A DNA stretch of 64,000 nucleotides from Limnobacter humi. Its GTDB lineage: Bacteria; Pseudomonadota; Gammaproteobacteria; Burkholderiales; Burkholderiaceae_B. How positions within the stretch are numbered: position 1 is the stretch's first letter; every line of letters starts with the position of its first letter. Under the pieces are notes generated by a model. That model was not told where the DNA came from. It saw only the letters and a list, made by a program, of their open reading frames with translations, and made no database searches. A program made the position numbers and the translations under genes. Shown here in pieces: positions 16,619-28,762 of this stretch. The stretch is taken from positions 811,522-875,521 of the forward strand of contig NZ_JANIGO010000002.1 in NCBI RefSeq assembly GCF_024518835.1. The letters are read 5' to 3'.

Positions 16619-19426
16619 TTAATGTGCTTCTTCCCAGTTCAGTCCCACACCACAACCCACCTCCAGCGGCACCTTCAAGTCGGCCACCTGGGTCATGATG
16701 TCCGGTACTTTGCCCTGAATCAGCGCCAATTCGGAATTGGGGACTTCGAGAATCACCTCGTCATGCACTTGCATGATCATTTTGGTTTGAAGTTGCTCAG
16801 CCTTTAACCAGGCCGACAATTTGACCATGGCCATTTTGATCAGGTCTGCCGAGGTGCCCTGCATGGGCGCATTGATGGCCGCCCGTTCGGCCGCCGCACG
16901 GCGCGGCCCGTTGGGGCTTTTGATTTCGGGCAACCACAGGCGACGACCAAACACCGTGCTCACGTAACCATCCGCCTTGGCTTGCGCCCGAACATTCTCC
17001 ATGTAGCGGGCCACGCCTGGATAACGTGTGAAGTAGCGGTCAATGTAGAGCTTGGCCGCATCGCGGTTGATGTTCAAGTTGGCCGCCAAGCCAAATGCAC
17101 TCATGCCGTAAATCAGACCAAAGTTGATCACCTTGGCGGTTCGCCGCTGGTCTGAATTCACCTCGCCCAACGGCACACCAAAAATCTCGGAAGCGGTGGC
17201 GCTGTGAATATCCAGACCATGCTGGAAGGCGTGGATCAGGGCTTCATCCCCGCTGATGTGGGCCATGATGCGCAGTTCAATTTGCGAGTAGTCCGCCGAC
17301 ACCAACACATGGTCTGCTGGTGCCACAAAGGCTTCCCGCACACGACGGCCTTCTGCGGTTCGCACGGGAATGTTTTGAAGATTGGGGTCATTGCTGGCCA
17401 AGCGTCCAGTCACGGCAACCGCCTGGGCATAGTTGGTGTGCACGCGGCCAGTGCGTGGGTTAACCATGCGGGGCAATTTGTCGGTGTAAGTGCTTTTGAG
17501 TTTGGCGAGGCTGCGGTGCTCCAGCAATTTGGCGGGCAAGGGGTAGTCCTCAGCCAGTTTGCTCAACACCTCTTCATCGGTGGAAGGCGCCCCACTGGCC
17601 GTTTTTTTCACCACGGGCAGGCCCAGCTTGTCAAACAACAGTTCACCAATTTGTTTGGGTGAGTTCAAATTGAATTCGCCACCGGCCAATTCAAAGGCCT
17701 GGGTTTCTATCACCTTCAGCTTGTCGGCAATTTCGGCACTTTGGGCATCCAGTTTCGCGCTGTCAATCAGCACCCCATTGCGCTCCACTTCAAACAGCAC
17801 CTGGCTGAAGGGAAGCTCAATGGTGTCATACAGCGTGGCCAACTCGGGCACCTGCTTGAGTTCAGCCCGCAGTGCACCGGCCAAGCGCAAGGTCACTTCG
17901 GCATCTTCCGCGGCATATCGTGTGGCTGTTTCGATCGGTACCTGCTCAAAGCTGATCTGGCTAGCACCTTTGCCCGCCACTTCTTCATATTTGATGGTGT
18001 TGTAATTGAGCCAGCGCAAAGCCAGTGCATCCATGCCATGCGGCTTATGCGCCTCGAGAATGTAACTGGCCAGCATGGTGTCCTCGACGAGGCCTTGAAC
18101 CCACACATTGTGATTGGCCATCACGTGCAAGTCGTACTTGGCGTTTTGCGCAATTTTGGGGGCCTGTGCATCTTCAAACCAAGGCTTCAGCGCAGCCAAG
18201 GTATCGCCCAGGTTCAGCTGTGGCTCAGCGGTCAGGTCTTGATGGCCCAAGGGTATGTAATAACCAACCCCCGGCTCCAAAGCGAAGCACAGCCCAACAA
18301 TCTGCGCATTCATGGGCTCCAGCGAGGTGGTTTCTGTGTCAAACGCCACAGCACGCCCAGCTGACTTGGCCTTGGTCAGTAGCTCAATCAATTCATGCAA
18401 CGCGTCGGGGGTCTGAATGCTGACAGTTCGAATGGAATCAATGGACTGTGTGGGTGCATCGAACAAGGCATTTGGACCATTTGAAACCGACGAAACAGGC
18501 TCACCATTTGAGCCTGAAAACAAATCACCCGACACACCGACTGGCTCTTCTGGCACTCCACCCAAGGCACGAAACCAGGTTTTGAATTCAAAACGATGGA
18601 ACAGCTTTTTCAAAACCTCGGCATTTTCGGTGCCCGCTTGCAGCTGGTCTTCAATGTGGCGGGCCAATTCAATGTCGCAGTCAGTTTTCACGGTCACCAA
18701 GGTTTTGCCGGTGGGCAACCAGTCCAGTGCCTTTTTCAGGTTTTCGCCCACCTTGCCGCCAATCTGACTGGCGTTGGCCACCACACCGTCCAGGGTTTTG
18801 TATTCAGCCAACCATTTGGCGGCTGTTTTTGGCCCCACCTTTTCAACACCGGGTACATTGTCCACGGTGTCGCCAACCAGGGTGAGGTAATCGATGATTT
18901 GTTCGGGGTACACACCAAACTTTTCAAACACGGCATCGCGCGTCATCACCGAATTTTTCATGGTGTCGACCAGGCGAATTTTGTCGTTCACCAACTGCGC
19001 CAGGTCTTTGTCGCCGGTGGAAATCACCACCTCGTCAAACCCTTGACGCAGTGCCGTCTGGGCCAACGTGCCAATCACATCATCGGCCTCAATACCGGGC
19101 TCTGCAATGACGGGCCAGCCTAGGGCTTTGGTCACCTCATAAATATGGGGTATTTGCGCAGCCAGATCTTCCGGCATGCTGGATCGGTTGGCCTTGTATT
19201 CCGGATAAAGATCGTCCCGGAAGGTTTTCCCCGGCGCATCGAAAATACAGGCGATACAATTGGACGTGAGCGCGTCGCTCGGGAAATCAGCCCGAAGACG
19301 CCGAAGCATGTTCACCATGCCATAGATTGCGCCAGTGGGTTCGCCAGCCCGATTGCGCAAATCCGGCATGGCGTGAAAGGCGCGGTACAGGTAGCTGGAC
19401 CCATCGACGAGGAGTAAACGCTTCAT
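16619..19426 (-). CDS. polA: DNA polymerase I
   Basis: Fills gaps and removes RNA primers. The start is the ATG at 19426 (MKRLLLVDGSSYLYRAFHAM); an open frame continues 68 codons upstream, but that part is antisense to the neighbouring gene. It has 935 residues: 5' nuclease domain (about 1-300, with CIFDAPGKTFRDDLYPEYKA), proofreading exonuclease with intact FDTETTS (Asp and Glu ligands), and polymerase domain with SADYSQIELRIMAH, RRTAKVINFGLIYG and QVHDEVILEVP. A linker at about 304-310 carries the 21-bp palindrome described separately. I see no good ribosome site before the ATG, which directly abuts the divergent LOG gene. Confidence 0.97.
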   Translation of the reverse strand: MKRLLLVDGSSYLYRAFHAMPDLRNRAGEPTGAIYGMVNMLRRLRADFPSDALTSNCIACIFDAPGKTFRDDLYPEYKANRSSMPEDLAAQIPHIYEVTKALGWPVIAEPGIEADDVIGTLAQTALRQGFDEVVISTGDKDLAQLVNDKIRLVDTMKNSVMTRDAVFEKFGVYPEQIIDYLTLVGDTVDNVPGVEKVGPKTAAKWLAEYKTLDGVVANASQIGGKVGENLKKALDWLPTGKTLVTVKTDCDIELARHIEDQLQAGTENAEVLKKLFHRFEFKTWFRALGGVPEEPVGVSGDLFSGSNGEPVSSVSNGPNALFDAPTQSIDSIRTVSIQTPDALHELIELLTKAKSAGRAVAFDTETTSLEPMNAQIVGLCFALEPGVGYYIPLGHQDLTAEPQLNLGDTLAALKPWFEDAQAPKIAQNAKYDLHVMANHNVWVQGLVEDTMLASYILEAHKPHGMDALALRWLNYNTIKYEEVAGKGASQISFEQVPIETATRYAAEDAEVTLRLAGALRAELKQVPELATLYDTIELPFSQVLFEVERNGVLIDSAKLDAQSAEIADKLKVIETQAFELAGGEFNLNSPKQIGELLFDKLGLPVVKKTASGAPSTDEEVLSKLAEDYPLPAKLLEHRSLAKLKSTYTDKLPRMVNPRTGRVHTNYAQAVAVTGRLASNDPNLQNIPVRTAEGRRVREAFVAPADHVLVSADYSQIELRIMAHISGDEALIHAFQHGLDIHSATASEIFGVPLGEVNSDQRRTAKVINFGLIYGMSAFGLAANLNINRDAAKLYIDRYFTRYPGVARYMENVRAQAKADGYVSTVFGRRLWLPEIKSPNGPRRAAAERAAINAPMQGTSADLIKMAMVKLSAWLKAEQLQTKMIMQVHDEVILEVPNSELALIQGKVPDIMTQVADLKVPLEVGCGVGLNWEEAH
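18496..18516. repeat. Dispersed 21-bp palindrome, copy 1 (polA linker)
   Basis: CAGGCTCA-CCATT-TGAGCCTG, perfect 8-bp arms. On the polA coding strand it reads Ser-Gly-Ser-Asn-Gly-Glu-Pro-Val in the linker between the 5' nuclease and exonuclease domains. The same motif is found at 37804 and 54861, with a variant at 34905. Confidence 0.85.
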
Positions 19427-20164
19427 ATGACAACCAAGAACAAGAACATTCCGACCCTTCGCCACCTTCCATCCAAGGAGCAGTCCACCGCCGTCAAAGC
19501 GCGTGAATCGTGGCACGTGCTGGGAATTATGGCAGAGTTCATTGAGGCGACTGAGAAGCTCTCGGCAATTCGACCGTCGGTGTCCATCTTCGGCAGCGCC
19601 CGAACCAAGCCCGAACATCCGTATTATCAACTCACCGAAAAAATCGCCCGCGCCCTGTCCGACTCAGGCTTTGCCGTCATCAGCGGTGGTGGCCCAGGCA
19701 TTATGGAGGCGGCCAACAAAGGGGCCCATGCTGGTCCCTCACCCAGTGTGGGGCTGAACATCGAGTTGCCTTTTGAACAACACGGCAACCCCTACCAAAA
19801 CATCTCGTTGACCTTCCGGCACTTTTTTGCCCGCAAGGTGGCTTTTGCCAAATACGCCAGCGCATATGTCGTCATGCCCGGCGGCTTTGGCACGCTGGAT
19901 GAATTGTTTGAAGCACTCACCTTGATTCAGACCAGCAAAGGCCGCCGCATTCCGGTGGTGCTGGTGGGCCATGCATTCTGGGGTGGACTCATCGACTGGA
20001 TTCGGGGCCATCTGCTGGGCGAAGGCATGATCAGCGAAACCGATCTGGATCTGTTTGAACTGGTGGAAACACCCGACGAAGTGCTGGCCTGTATCTTCCG
20101 GTTCTATGAAAAGCGTTCTTTCCGCCCATCGGATGACGAGTCCGAGATGCTGCTCGACCTGTAA
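19427..20164 (+). CDS. LOG family protein (TIGR00730 type)
   Basis: Predicted nucleotide phosphoribohydrolase, of the family that includes the cytokinin-activating LOG enzymes; true bacterial substrate uncertain. It has 245 residues with GGGPGIMEAA at 87-96 and PGGFGTLDE at 151-159, the two catalytic LOG motifs. The ATG at 19427 is immediately next to the polA ATG (CAT-ATG). GAGGAG lies 12 bases upstream, inside polA. A Met at residue 35 (19529) is an alternative start, but the extra N-terminal segment looks like that of related long LOG proteins. A 10-bp inverted repeat follows the stop. Confidence 0.87.
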   Translation: MTTKNKNIPTLRHLPSKEQSTAVKARESWHVLGIMAEFIEATEKLSAIRPSVSIFGSARTKPEHPYYQLTEKIARALSDSGFAVISGGGPGIMEAANKGAHAGPSPSVGLNIELPFEQHGNPYQNISLTFRHFFARKVAFAKYASAYVVMPGGFGTLDELFEALTLIQTSKGRRIPVVLVGHAFWGGLIDWIRGHLLGEGMISETDLDLFELVETPDEVLACIFRFYEKRSFRPSDDESEMLLDL

Positions 20165-20171
20165 CACAGGG

Positions 20172-20200
20172 GCAAACCCGGGTAAAATCGCCGGGTTTGC
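20172..20200. repeat. 10-bp inverted repeat between LOG gene and thrB, with -10-like loop
   Basis: Perfect arms GCAAACCCGG and CCGGGTTTGC around a nine-base loop that contains TAAAAT (20183-20188). There is no T-tract. It may end the LOG transcript weakly, or it may place the thrB promoter -10 in a cruciform or operator. Confidence 0.6.
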
Positions 20201-20246
20201 TTGCCGCTGAACCATGCGGGGCATCTGATCACTTTCAGGACCATTC

Positions 20247-21203
20247 ATGGCTGTTTTCACCCGCATTACCCACGATGAGCTCAACGCCTGGCTGGCAGGG
20301 CGCCCCTGCGGCAGCCTGCAGTCCTTTGAGGGCATCAGTTCGGGGATTGAAAACACCAACTACTTTGTGAACACCAGCACCGGTCGATACGTGCTGACGA
20401 TCTTCGAAAAACTTCAAGTCAGTGAATTGCCATTTTATCTGGGCCTGATGGGGCACCTGTCGAGCAAAGGCTTGCCTGTCCCAGGGCCTGTTGCTTCCCA
20501 GGCGGGCGATCTGTATTCAATGCTGAAAGGCAAGCCGGCCACATTGGTGAATTGCCTTCAGGGACACTCCGTTGAAGCGCCCAACGGCGCCCAATGCGCA
20601 GCCATCGGTCAATTTATAGCACTGGCCCACCTGGCCGTTCTGGACTTCGATGGTCAACTGCCGAACCCACGGGGGTTGAACTGGATTCAAGAGGCCACCG
20701 GTCGATTGGTCCAGCATGCCCCTGAACACGTGCTCGCCTTGCTCAGTGACGAAGTGGCTCACCAATCCCGTATTGCAGCCAGTGCCGCATACCGTGCGCT
20801 GCCCAAGGGGGCTGTGCATGCTGACCTGTTTCGTGACAATGCACTCATGGATGGTGACACCCTGGGCGGCGTGATTGACTTTTACTTCGCCGGGATCGAC
20901 ACCTTCCTGTTTGACCTGGCGGTGACGGTGAATGACTGGTGCATTGATCTGAACACCGGGGCCTTGGACGCCGAACGCACCGCCGCCCTTTTGGCGGGTT
21001 ATCAAAAACATCGGCCCTTGCACATCGATGAACAAGCCTTGTGGCAAGACATGCTGCGCTCGGCAGCACTGCGGTTCTGGACATCCCGGCTGGTGGATTA
21101 CTACATGCCCCGGGATGCCGAAGTCCTCCATGTGAAAGACCCATCCCACTTTGAACGTGTACTGAAAGCACGCCGCGCAGGTTGCCCGGCCTGCCAGATT
21201 TAA
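20247..21203 (+). CDS. thrB: Homoserine kinase, APH-fold type
   Basis: Phosphorylates homoserine for threonine synthesis. It has 318 residues of the aminoglycoside-phosphotransferase fold, not the GHMP type found in E. coli; this is the normal form in Pseudomonas and Burkholderiales. Visible: SFEGISSGIENTNYFV for nucleotide binding, HADLFRDN (about 191-198, catalytic Asp and Asn) and the metal-binding Asp in GGVIDFYFAG. AGGA lies six bases before the ATG. The next gene follows after 21 bp and is probably co-transcribed. hom and thrC are not in the window. Confidence 0.95.
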   Translation: MAVFTRITHDELNAWLAGRPCGSLQSFEGISSGIENTNYFVNTSTGRYVLTIFEKLQVSELPFYLGLMGHLSSKGLPVPGPVASQAGDLYSMLKGKPATLVNCLQGHSVEAPNGAQCAAIGQFIALAHLAVLDFDGQLPNPRGLNWIQEATGRLVQHAPEHVLALLSDEVAHQSRIAASAAYRALPKGAVHADLFRDNALMDGDTLGGVIDFYFAGIDTFLFDLAVTVNDWCIDLNTGALDAERTAALLAGYQKHRPLHIDEQALWQDMLRSAALRFWTSRLVDYYMPRDAEVLHVKDPSHFERVLKARRAGCPACQI

Positions 21204-21224
21204 TCAGGCCCCAGGAGTATCCAC

Positions 21225-22034
21225 ATGGCCACACACCTGCACATCTGCACGCCCCGCCAAGGCTGGGAATGGTTAATGAGCGGACTTGCCCTGTTCCGCA
21301 AAAAACCCTCGGAGCTGTTCTTGCTGGGCAATACCTATTTGTTCCTGTTGTTGTTTGTGGGCATGCTGATTCCGATGCTGGGTCCTGCTGTGGTCACCCT
21401 GCTGACACCAACACTGGGTTTCGGAATCATGCTGGCCGGGAAAATGATCAAATCCGGTCTGCGGGTTTCACCCGCAGTCTTGTTTGCAGGCCTGAGCCCT
21501 GCGCACCGCCCCCACCTGCCCCGCTTGTTCCAGCTTGGCTTTATTTACACCGCCTGTTTTGCAGTGATCAAACTGCTGGCCCATGCCCTGCTGGGCCCGC
21601 AACCCATGCTGGATGTATCAAACTTGCAGAAAATCGACCCAGCGCACATTGTTCAATTTTATGAGTACATGGCGACCTACCTCAGCCTGGTTGCTTTGAC
21701 AAGCCTGCCAGTTATTTTGGCATTTTGGTATGCACCAGTGCTGGTGGTCTGGCATGGCATGTCGGCCGGTCAGGCCCTTTTCTCAAGCTGGATTGCTGTA
21801 TGGCGCAACAAGTCAGCCTTCCTCATTTTCGGCATGGGCTGGATACTGCTCAGTGTTGGTTTCTGCTCTGCTGTGGTGGCGGTGTTCAGTCTCCTGGGGC
21901 TGCCTGCATCCTTGTTGGGTGCACTCAACATCCTGACCATGGCAGTGGTGATGAGTGTCTCGCTGGCCACGTTTTACCCCACATACACCGACGTGTTTGA
22001 GCACGACCCAGAGCACATTCAGACCCAGGCTTGA
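21225..22034 (+). CDS. BPSS1780 family membrane protein, function unknown
   Basis: Integral membrane protein of 269 residues with about six hydrophobic segments. The N-terminal block (GWEWLMSGLALFRKKPSELF, then a segment with GPAVVTLLTPTLGFGIMLAG) is what I recognise from the BPSS1780 family of Burkholderiales. AGGAG precedes the ATG at 21225. Its stop (TGA 22032-22034) abuts the stop of uvrD on the other strand with no gap. No enzymatic motif is visible. Its place after thrB is conserved in relatives as far as I recall, without a known functional link. Confidence 0.75.
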   Translation: MATHLHICTPRQGWEWLMSGLALFRKKPSELFLLGNTYLFLLLFVGMLIPMLGPAVVTLLTPTLGFGIMLAGKMIKSGLRVSPAVLFAGLSPAHRPHLPRLFQLGFIYTACFAVIKLLAHALLGPQPMLDVSNLQKIDPAHIVQFYEYMATYLSLVALTSLPVILAFWYAPVLVVWHGMSAGQALFSSWIAVWRNKSAFLIFGMGWILLSVGFCSAVVAVFSLLGLPASLLGALNILTMAVVMSVSLATFYPTYTDVFEHDPEHIQTQA

Positions 22035-24293
22035 TTACACCCTGCTGAGTTTCGCCAAACTCAGCATTAACCACTTCATGCCCTGGCGCCCGAAATTGAT
22101 CTGGATTCGCTGATCATCCCCTTCACCCTCATAGGCCACCACCACACCCTGACCAAACTTGGCGTGTTCAACGCCCGTGCCAATGGGATAGGGTCTGTTG
22201 GCTGCCTTTTGCGTGTAGGCCTTTCCACCCCCAAAGCTGGCAGTGTTGTTCCAGGACTTTGCATCCAGTGCATCCCAACCCGAGCTCGCGATGTGTGCCC
22301 GCTTGGGGGTCAGCCATTTCAGGACATCTTCAGGCAGTTCATCCAGGAAACGGGACCGCAGGTGATAGCGAATTTGACCGTGCAGCATGCGCTGTTGGGC
22401 GTAACTAAGGAACAATTGCTCCCGCGCCCGGGTAATGGCGACATACATCAAGCGACGCTCTTCTTCGACCGCCTCCACACTGGTGCCATCGCCCGCCTCG
22501 ATGGTATTGCCCACGCTGTTTTCATGGGGAAACAAACCTTCCTCCAGGCCGGTCACAAACACACAATGGAACTCCAGCCCTTTGGCTGCATGCGCAGTCA
22601 TCAACTGCACCGCTTGCTCGCCTGCGGCGGCTGCGTTGTCACCTGCCTCCAAAGAAGCGTGGGACAAAAAGTCTGCCAATGGCGTGATGAGCTTTTCAGC
22701 ATCCATCTCGGTGGCTGCCGTGTCTTGAAAGTAACCCTCAGCCACAGCGAATGAAGCTGCCGCGTTCACCAATTCTTTCAAGTTTTCAACCCGGTCTTCA
22801 CCATCCTTGTCAGCCTCGAAGTGCTGCAACAAACCGCTTTCCACCACCACCTTGTCCACCAGCTCGGCCAGCCCCAAGCCACGGGTTTCAAACCGCAACC
22901 GCTCAATCAGTTGGGCAAATTTTTGCAAGCTCGCCTGTGCACGGCCATCCATCAGCGGGATGGCCCGGTACAGCGATATACCTTGTTGCGTGGCCAAGTC
23001 CTGCAGTTGCTCAATACTGCGCGCACCAATGCCCCGGGTTGGAAAATTCACCACGCGTGAAAACGAGTTGTCATCGTCCGCATTGTCCAACAGGCGCAAA
23101 TAGGCCAAGGCATGCTTGATTTCAGCGCGTTCAAAAAAGCGCAAACCGCCGTACACACGGTAAGGAATGCCGGCATTGAACAGGGCCTGTTCCACCACCC
23201 GAGACTGGGCATTGGATCGATACAGGATCGCGATGTCAGAGCGACTCATGCCCTCTTCCGTGGTCAATTTCTTGATTCGATCGATGATGAAACCGGCTTC
23301 GTCCTGATCACTGATGGCCTCGTACACACGAATCGGTTCGCCCTCGCCCGCATCAGTCCACAAGTCTTTGCCCAAGCGGGCCTTGTTGTTTGCAATCAGG
23401 ACATTGGCTGCTTTCAGCACATTGCCCACGGAACGGTAGTTTTGCTCCAGCTTGATGCGGTTTTGCACATCAAAGTCGCGCTCGAACTGGCTCATATTGG
23501 CCACCCGCGCGCCGCGGAATGCATAAATCGACTGGTCGTCGTCTCCCACGGCAAAAATACACCCTTGAGGGCCCGACAATCGCTTTAACCACTGATACTG
23601 CAGTGTGTTGGTGTCTTGAAACTCATCCACCAAAATGTAACGAAAACGCTGCTGATAGTGCTCACGCAACGCGGCATTGGCACCCAATAGTTCAAAGCTG
23701 CGCAACAGCAGTTCAGCAAAATCCACCACGCCTTCCCGCTGGCATTGGGCCTCATAGGCCTCGTAGAGCCTGACCATCATGCGGTGGTATTCGTCGAAGG
23801 CGTCGACGTCCTTGGGGCGTAAACCTTGTTCCTTGGCTGAGCCGATGAAGTAAGCCAGTTGCTTGGGCTGAAATTTCTCAGCATCAATGTTCAGCACCTT
23901 GTACATGCGTTTGATGGCCGATAACTGGTCCTGCATGTCCAAAATTTGAAAGGCTTGGGGCAAACCCGCTTCGCGCCAATGCGCCCGCAACATCCGGTTA
24001 CACAGGCCGTGAAAGGTACCCACCCACATGCTGCGGGTGTTGATGGGCAACATGCTGGAAATGCGGTGAAGCATTTCCTTGGCGGCCTTGTTGGTGAATG
24101 TGACTGCCAATACCCCGCCTGGCCCCACTTGCCCGGTTTGAATCAGCCAGGCAATTCGCGCGGTGAGCACCTTGGTTTTCCCGCTGCCTGCGCCAGCCAG
24201 AATCAAGGCTGACTCTCTGGGCAGGGTGACTGCGGCCAATTGCTCGGGGTTCAGATTGTCGAGTAGGGACACGTGCGCAATTCCAAGATTCAA
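22035..24293 (-). CDS. uvrD: ATP-dependent DNA helicase UvrD/Rep type
   Basis: Superfamily 1A 3'-5' helicase used in nucleotide-excision and mismatch repair. It has 752 residues. Motif I GAGSGKT is near residue 36, motif II reads LVDEFQDTN, motif III GDDDQSIYAFRGA, motif IV QNYRS, motif V TAHAAKGLEF and motif VI YVAITRAR, so all helicase motifs are present. The C-terminal Tudor-like tail ends with VEHAKFGQGVVVAYEGEG. It could be called PcrA/Rep-like, but length and tail favour UvrD. The start used is the ATG at 24293; a GTG seven codons inside is possible. Confidence 0.95.
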   Translation of the reverse strand: MNLGIAHVSLLDNLNPEQLAAVTLPRESALILAGAGSGKTKVLTARIAWLIQTGQVGPGGVLAVTFTNKAAKEMLHRISSMLPINTRSMWVGTFHGLCNRMLRAHWREAGLPQAFQILDMQDQLSAIKRMYKVLNIDAEKFQPKQLAYFIGSAKEQGLRPKDVDAFDEYHRMMVRLYEAYEAQCQREGVVDFAELLLRSFELLGANAALREHYQQRFRYILVDEFQDTNTLQYQWLKRLSGPQGCIFAVGDDDQSIYAFRGARVANMSQFERDFDVQNRIKLEQNYRSVGNVLKAANVLIANNKARLGKDLWTDAGEGEPIRVYEAISDQDEAGFIIDRIKKLTTEEGMSRSDIAILYRSNAQSRVVEQALFNAGIPYRVYGGLRFFERAEIKHALAYLRLLDNADDDNSFSRVVNFPTRGIGARSIEQLQDLATQQGISLYRAIPLMDGRAQASLQKFAQLIERLRFETRGLGLAELVDKVVVESGLLQHFEADKDGEDRVENLKELVNAAASFAVAEGYFQDTAATEMDAEKLITPLADFLSHASLEAGDNAAAAGEQAVQLMTAHAAKGLEFHCVFVTGLEEGLFPHENSVGNTIEAGDGTSVEAVEEERRLMYVAITRAREQLFLSYAQQRMLHGQIRYHLRSRFLDELPEDVLKWLTPKRAHIASSGWDALDAKSWNNTASFGGGKAYTQKAANRPYPIGTGVEHAKFGQGVVVAYEGEGDDQRIQINFGRQGMKWLMLSLAKLSRV

Positions 24294-24376
24294 TGGCTGT
24301 TGATTTTAACAGTGTTATTGCCACAACACTGACGCAGCCCCAACTCACGCAACCTCGAAAGCACCACAAAGCCCGA

Positions 24377-24382
24377 TATAAT
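24377..24382 (+). promoter_or_regulatory. -10 element upstream of leuS
   Basis: Consensus TATAAT, but no good -35 at 16-18 bp. It gives an 84-base leader before the leuS ATG. Moderate support only. Confidence 0.45.
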
Positions 24383-24405
24383 CAAAGATTGCCCCGAATC
24401 CCTGA

Positions 24406-27114
<2,709 letters not shown>

Positions 27115-27169
27115 GGTACAAATCAGCAAACACAACCATCGGATGGGCCCCACTTTGCAAAGCGTATTC

Positions 27170-27676
27170 ATGACACGAATCCACACCCTCACCGCACTGT
27201 TGCTGTCGGCCCTCCTTTTGGCAGCCTGCGGCTTTCAACTGCGTGGGCAGTACACCTTCGACTTCGATCGAATTGAGCTGCGCGGCATGGAAAAAACCGA
27301 GATGAACCGCAACATGAACCTGCAGATGCAGATCATGGGGATTGCCGTTAACACGGCCGATGGCGCACCGCTGAAACTCACGCTGCTGAAGGAAAAACGG
27401 GACCGCAGCATTGTTACCTTCAGTGCGTCGGGCCGCGCGCGGGAAGTTCGCCTGACCTATGACCTGGACTATCAAGTGACCGACAAACAGGGTGATTTCC
27501 TGATTGCCACCACCACGCTTCAGCAACGCCGCGAACTCACGTACAGCGACGATCAAATTCTGGGCAAGGAAATGGAAGAGGCCAACTTGTACACCGAAAT
27601 GCAGCGGGATATTGCCCGGCAAATTTCTGCTCGGTTGGCTGCCCTAAAACTGAGCAAGCGCAACGATAAATCTTGA
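27170..27676 (+). CDS. lptE: LPS assembly lipoprotein LptE
   Basis: Outer-membrane lipoprotein that plugs the LptD barrel and helps insert lipopolysaccharide. From the ATG at 27170 it has 168 residues with a lipoprotein signal: positive start, hydrophobic core and lipobox LAAC with Cys20 as the modified residue, followed by GFQLRGQ, typical of LptE. Earlier in-frame starts overlap leuS and lack a signal. It sits between leuS and holA as in E. coli. Its stop overlaps the TTG start of holA. Confidence 0.92.
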   Translation: MTRIHTLTALLLSALLLAACGFQLRGQYTFDFDRIELRGMEKTEMNRNMNLQMQIMGIAVNTADGAPLKLTLLKEKRDRSIVTFSASGRAREVRLTYDLDYQVTDKQGDFLIATTTLQQRRELTYSDDQILGKEMEEANLYTEMQRDIARQISARLAALKLSKRNDKS

Positions 27677-28710
27677 AACCGATCTCGCTGGACCATTGGC
27701 TAGAACCCAGCGCGGGTCAACAGGCGCTGCCTGCGCTGGTGTGCCTGTTCACCGATGAACCCCTGTTCAGCACCCAGGCTGCAGACCTCTACCGGCAGCG
27801 TCTGAAAAAGACCACCGAGTACCAGCGCCATGTGCTGGACCTGGATAGGCAGTTTGATGCCCAGGAGTTTCTGGCCCTGTTCGCCGAGGCGTCCCTGTTT
27901 GGCGACGTCTCACTGGTCGAAGTTCGGCTAACCCAACCCAAGCTCAACAAGGATGCCGCTGAAGCACTGACCCAAGTGGCCCAATGGATCAAGACGGGGG
28001 AAACAACGCATCATCTGCTGTTGCTGGGCCCCAAACTCAACAAAACGCAGGAAAAATCCGACGGATTTTCCCAACTGCTGGCACTGGGCTGCGAAATCCA
28101 GTGCAAACCCGTGAGCGCAGACAACCTGCCAGCCTGGATCAACCAGTCGGCCCAACGCAAAGGGCTCAAGCTCGATCGGGAAACCTGCAGCTGGCTGGCT
28201 GAAAAAACAGAGGGCAACCTATTGGCAGCCCATCAGGCCATTGAAAAGCTGGCGGTGGAACACCAAGGCGCCGTGACCCTGGAAACCCTGCAAGCCATGG
28301 TCTCCAATTCAGCCCGGTTCAACGTGTTCGACCTGGGCCCCAGCCTGCTGGCTGGCGATACCCGGCGGGTGGCGCGCATGATTCAAGGCCTTGAGGCTGA
28401 AGGGGAAGCATCCACACTGGTGTTGTGGGCATTGCAGGAAGAAATTCGCGCCATTCGCGACACCCAAATGGCGATTAGAAAGGGCATGGCATTGGCGGAT
28501 GCCTGCAGACAACATAGAATCTGGGGTGCGCGACAAAATCACATCAGCACCGCGCTGAAACGCCACAACAGGGGTAGCCTGCAAAACCTGACCGCCTGGT
28601 GTTACAGCGCCGAAAAAACCATCAAGGGCATGAAAGCGGGAAACCCCTGGACCCTGCTTGAAATCATCGGGCTGGGCATTGCCGGGGTAGCGCCGCCACC
28701 CATGGCGTAA
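27673..28710 (+). CDS. holA: DNA polymerase III delta subunit
   Basis: Clamp-loader subunit that opens the beta clamp. It has 345 residues, with N-terminal VCLFTDEPLFSTQAADLYRQ, a conserved WLAEKTEGNLLAAHQAIEKL in domain II and a C-terminal helical domain. The start is TTG at 27673, overlapping the lptE stop as TTGA; no later ATG keeps the conserved N-terminal region, so the TTG is required. Translation is probably coupled to lptE. Confidence 0.93.
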   Translation: MKPISLDHWLEPSAGQQALPALVCLFTDEPLFSTQAADLYRQRLKKTTEYQRHVLDLDRQFDAQEFLALFAEASLFGDVSLVEVRLTQPKLNKDAAEALTQVAQWIKTGETTHHLLLLGPKLNKTQEKSDGFSQLLALGCEIQCKPVSADNLPAWINQSAQRKGLKLDRETCSWLAEKTEGNLLAAHQAIEKLAVEHQGAVTLETLQAMVSNSARFNVFDLGPSLLAGDTRRVARMIQGLEAEGEASTLVLWALQEEIRAIRDTQMAIRKGMALADACRQHRIWGARQNHISTALKRHNRGSLQNLTAWCYSAEKTIKGMKAGNPWTLLEIIGLGIAGVAPPPMA

Positions 28711-28762
28711 ATGAACGCCGCCCACCTCGGCCAACACGTGGGCAACATCGGAAGATTCAACC

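Noticed and set aside
19427-19630. 68-codon N-terminal extension of polA
   Set aside because: Antisense to the LOG-family gene; family proteins begin at the MKRLLLVDGS start at 19426.
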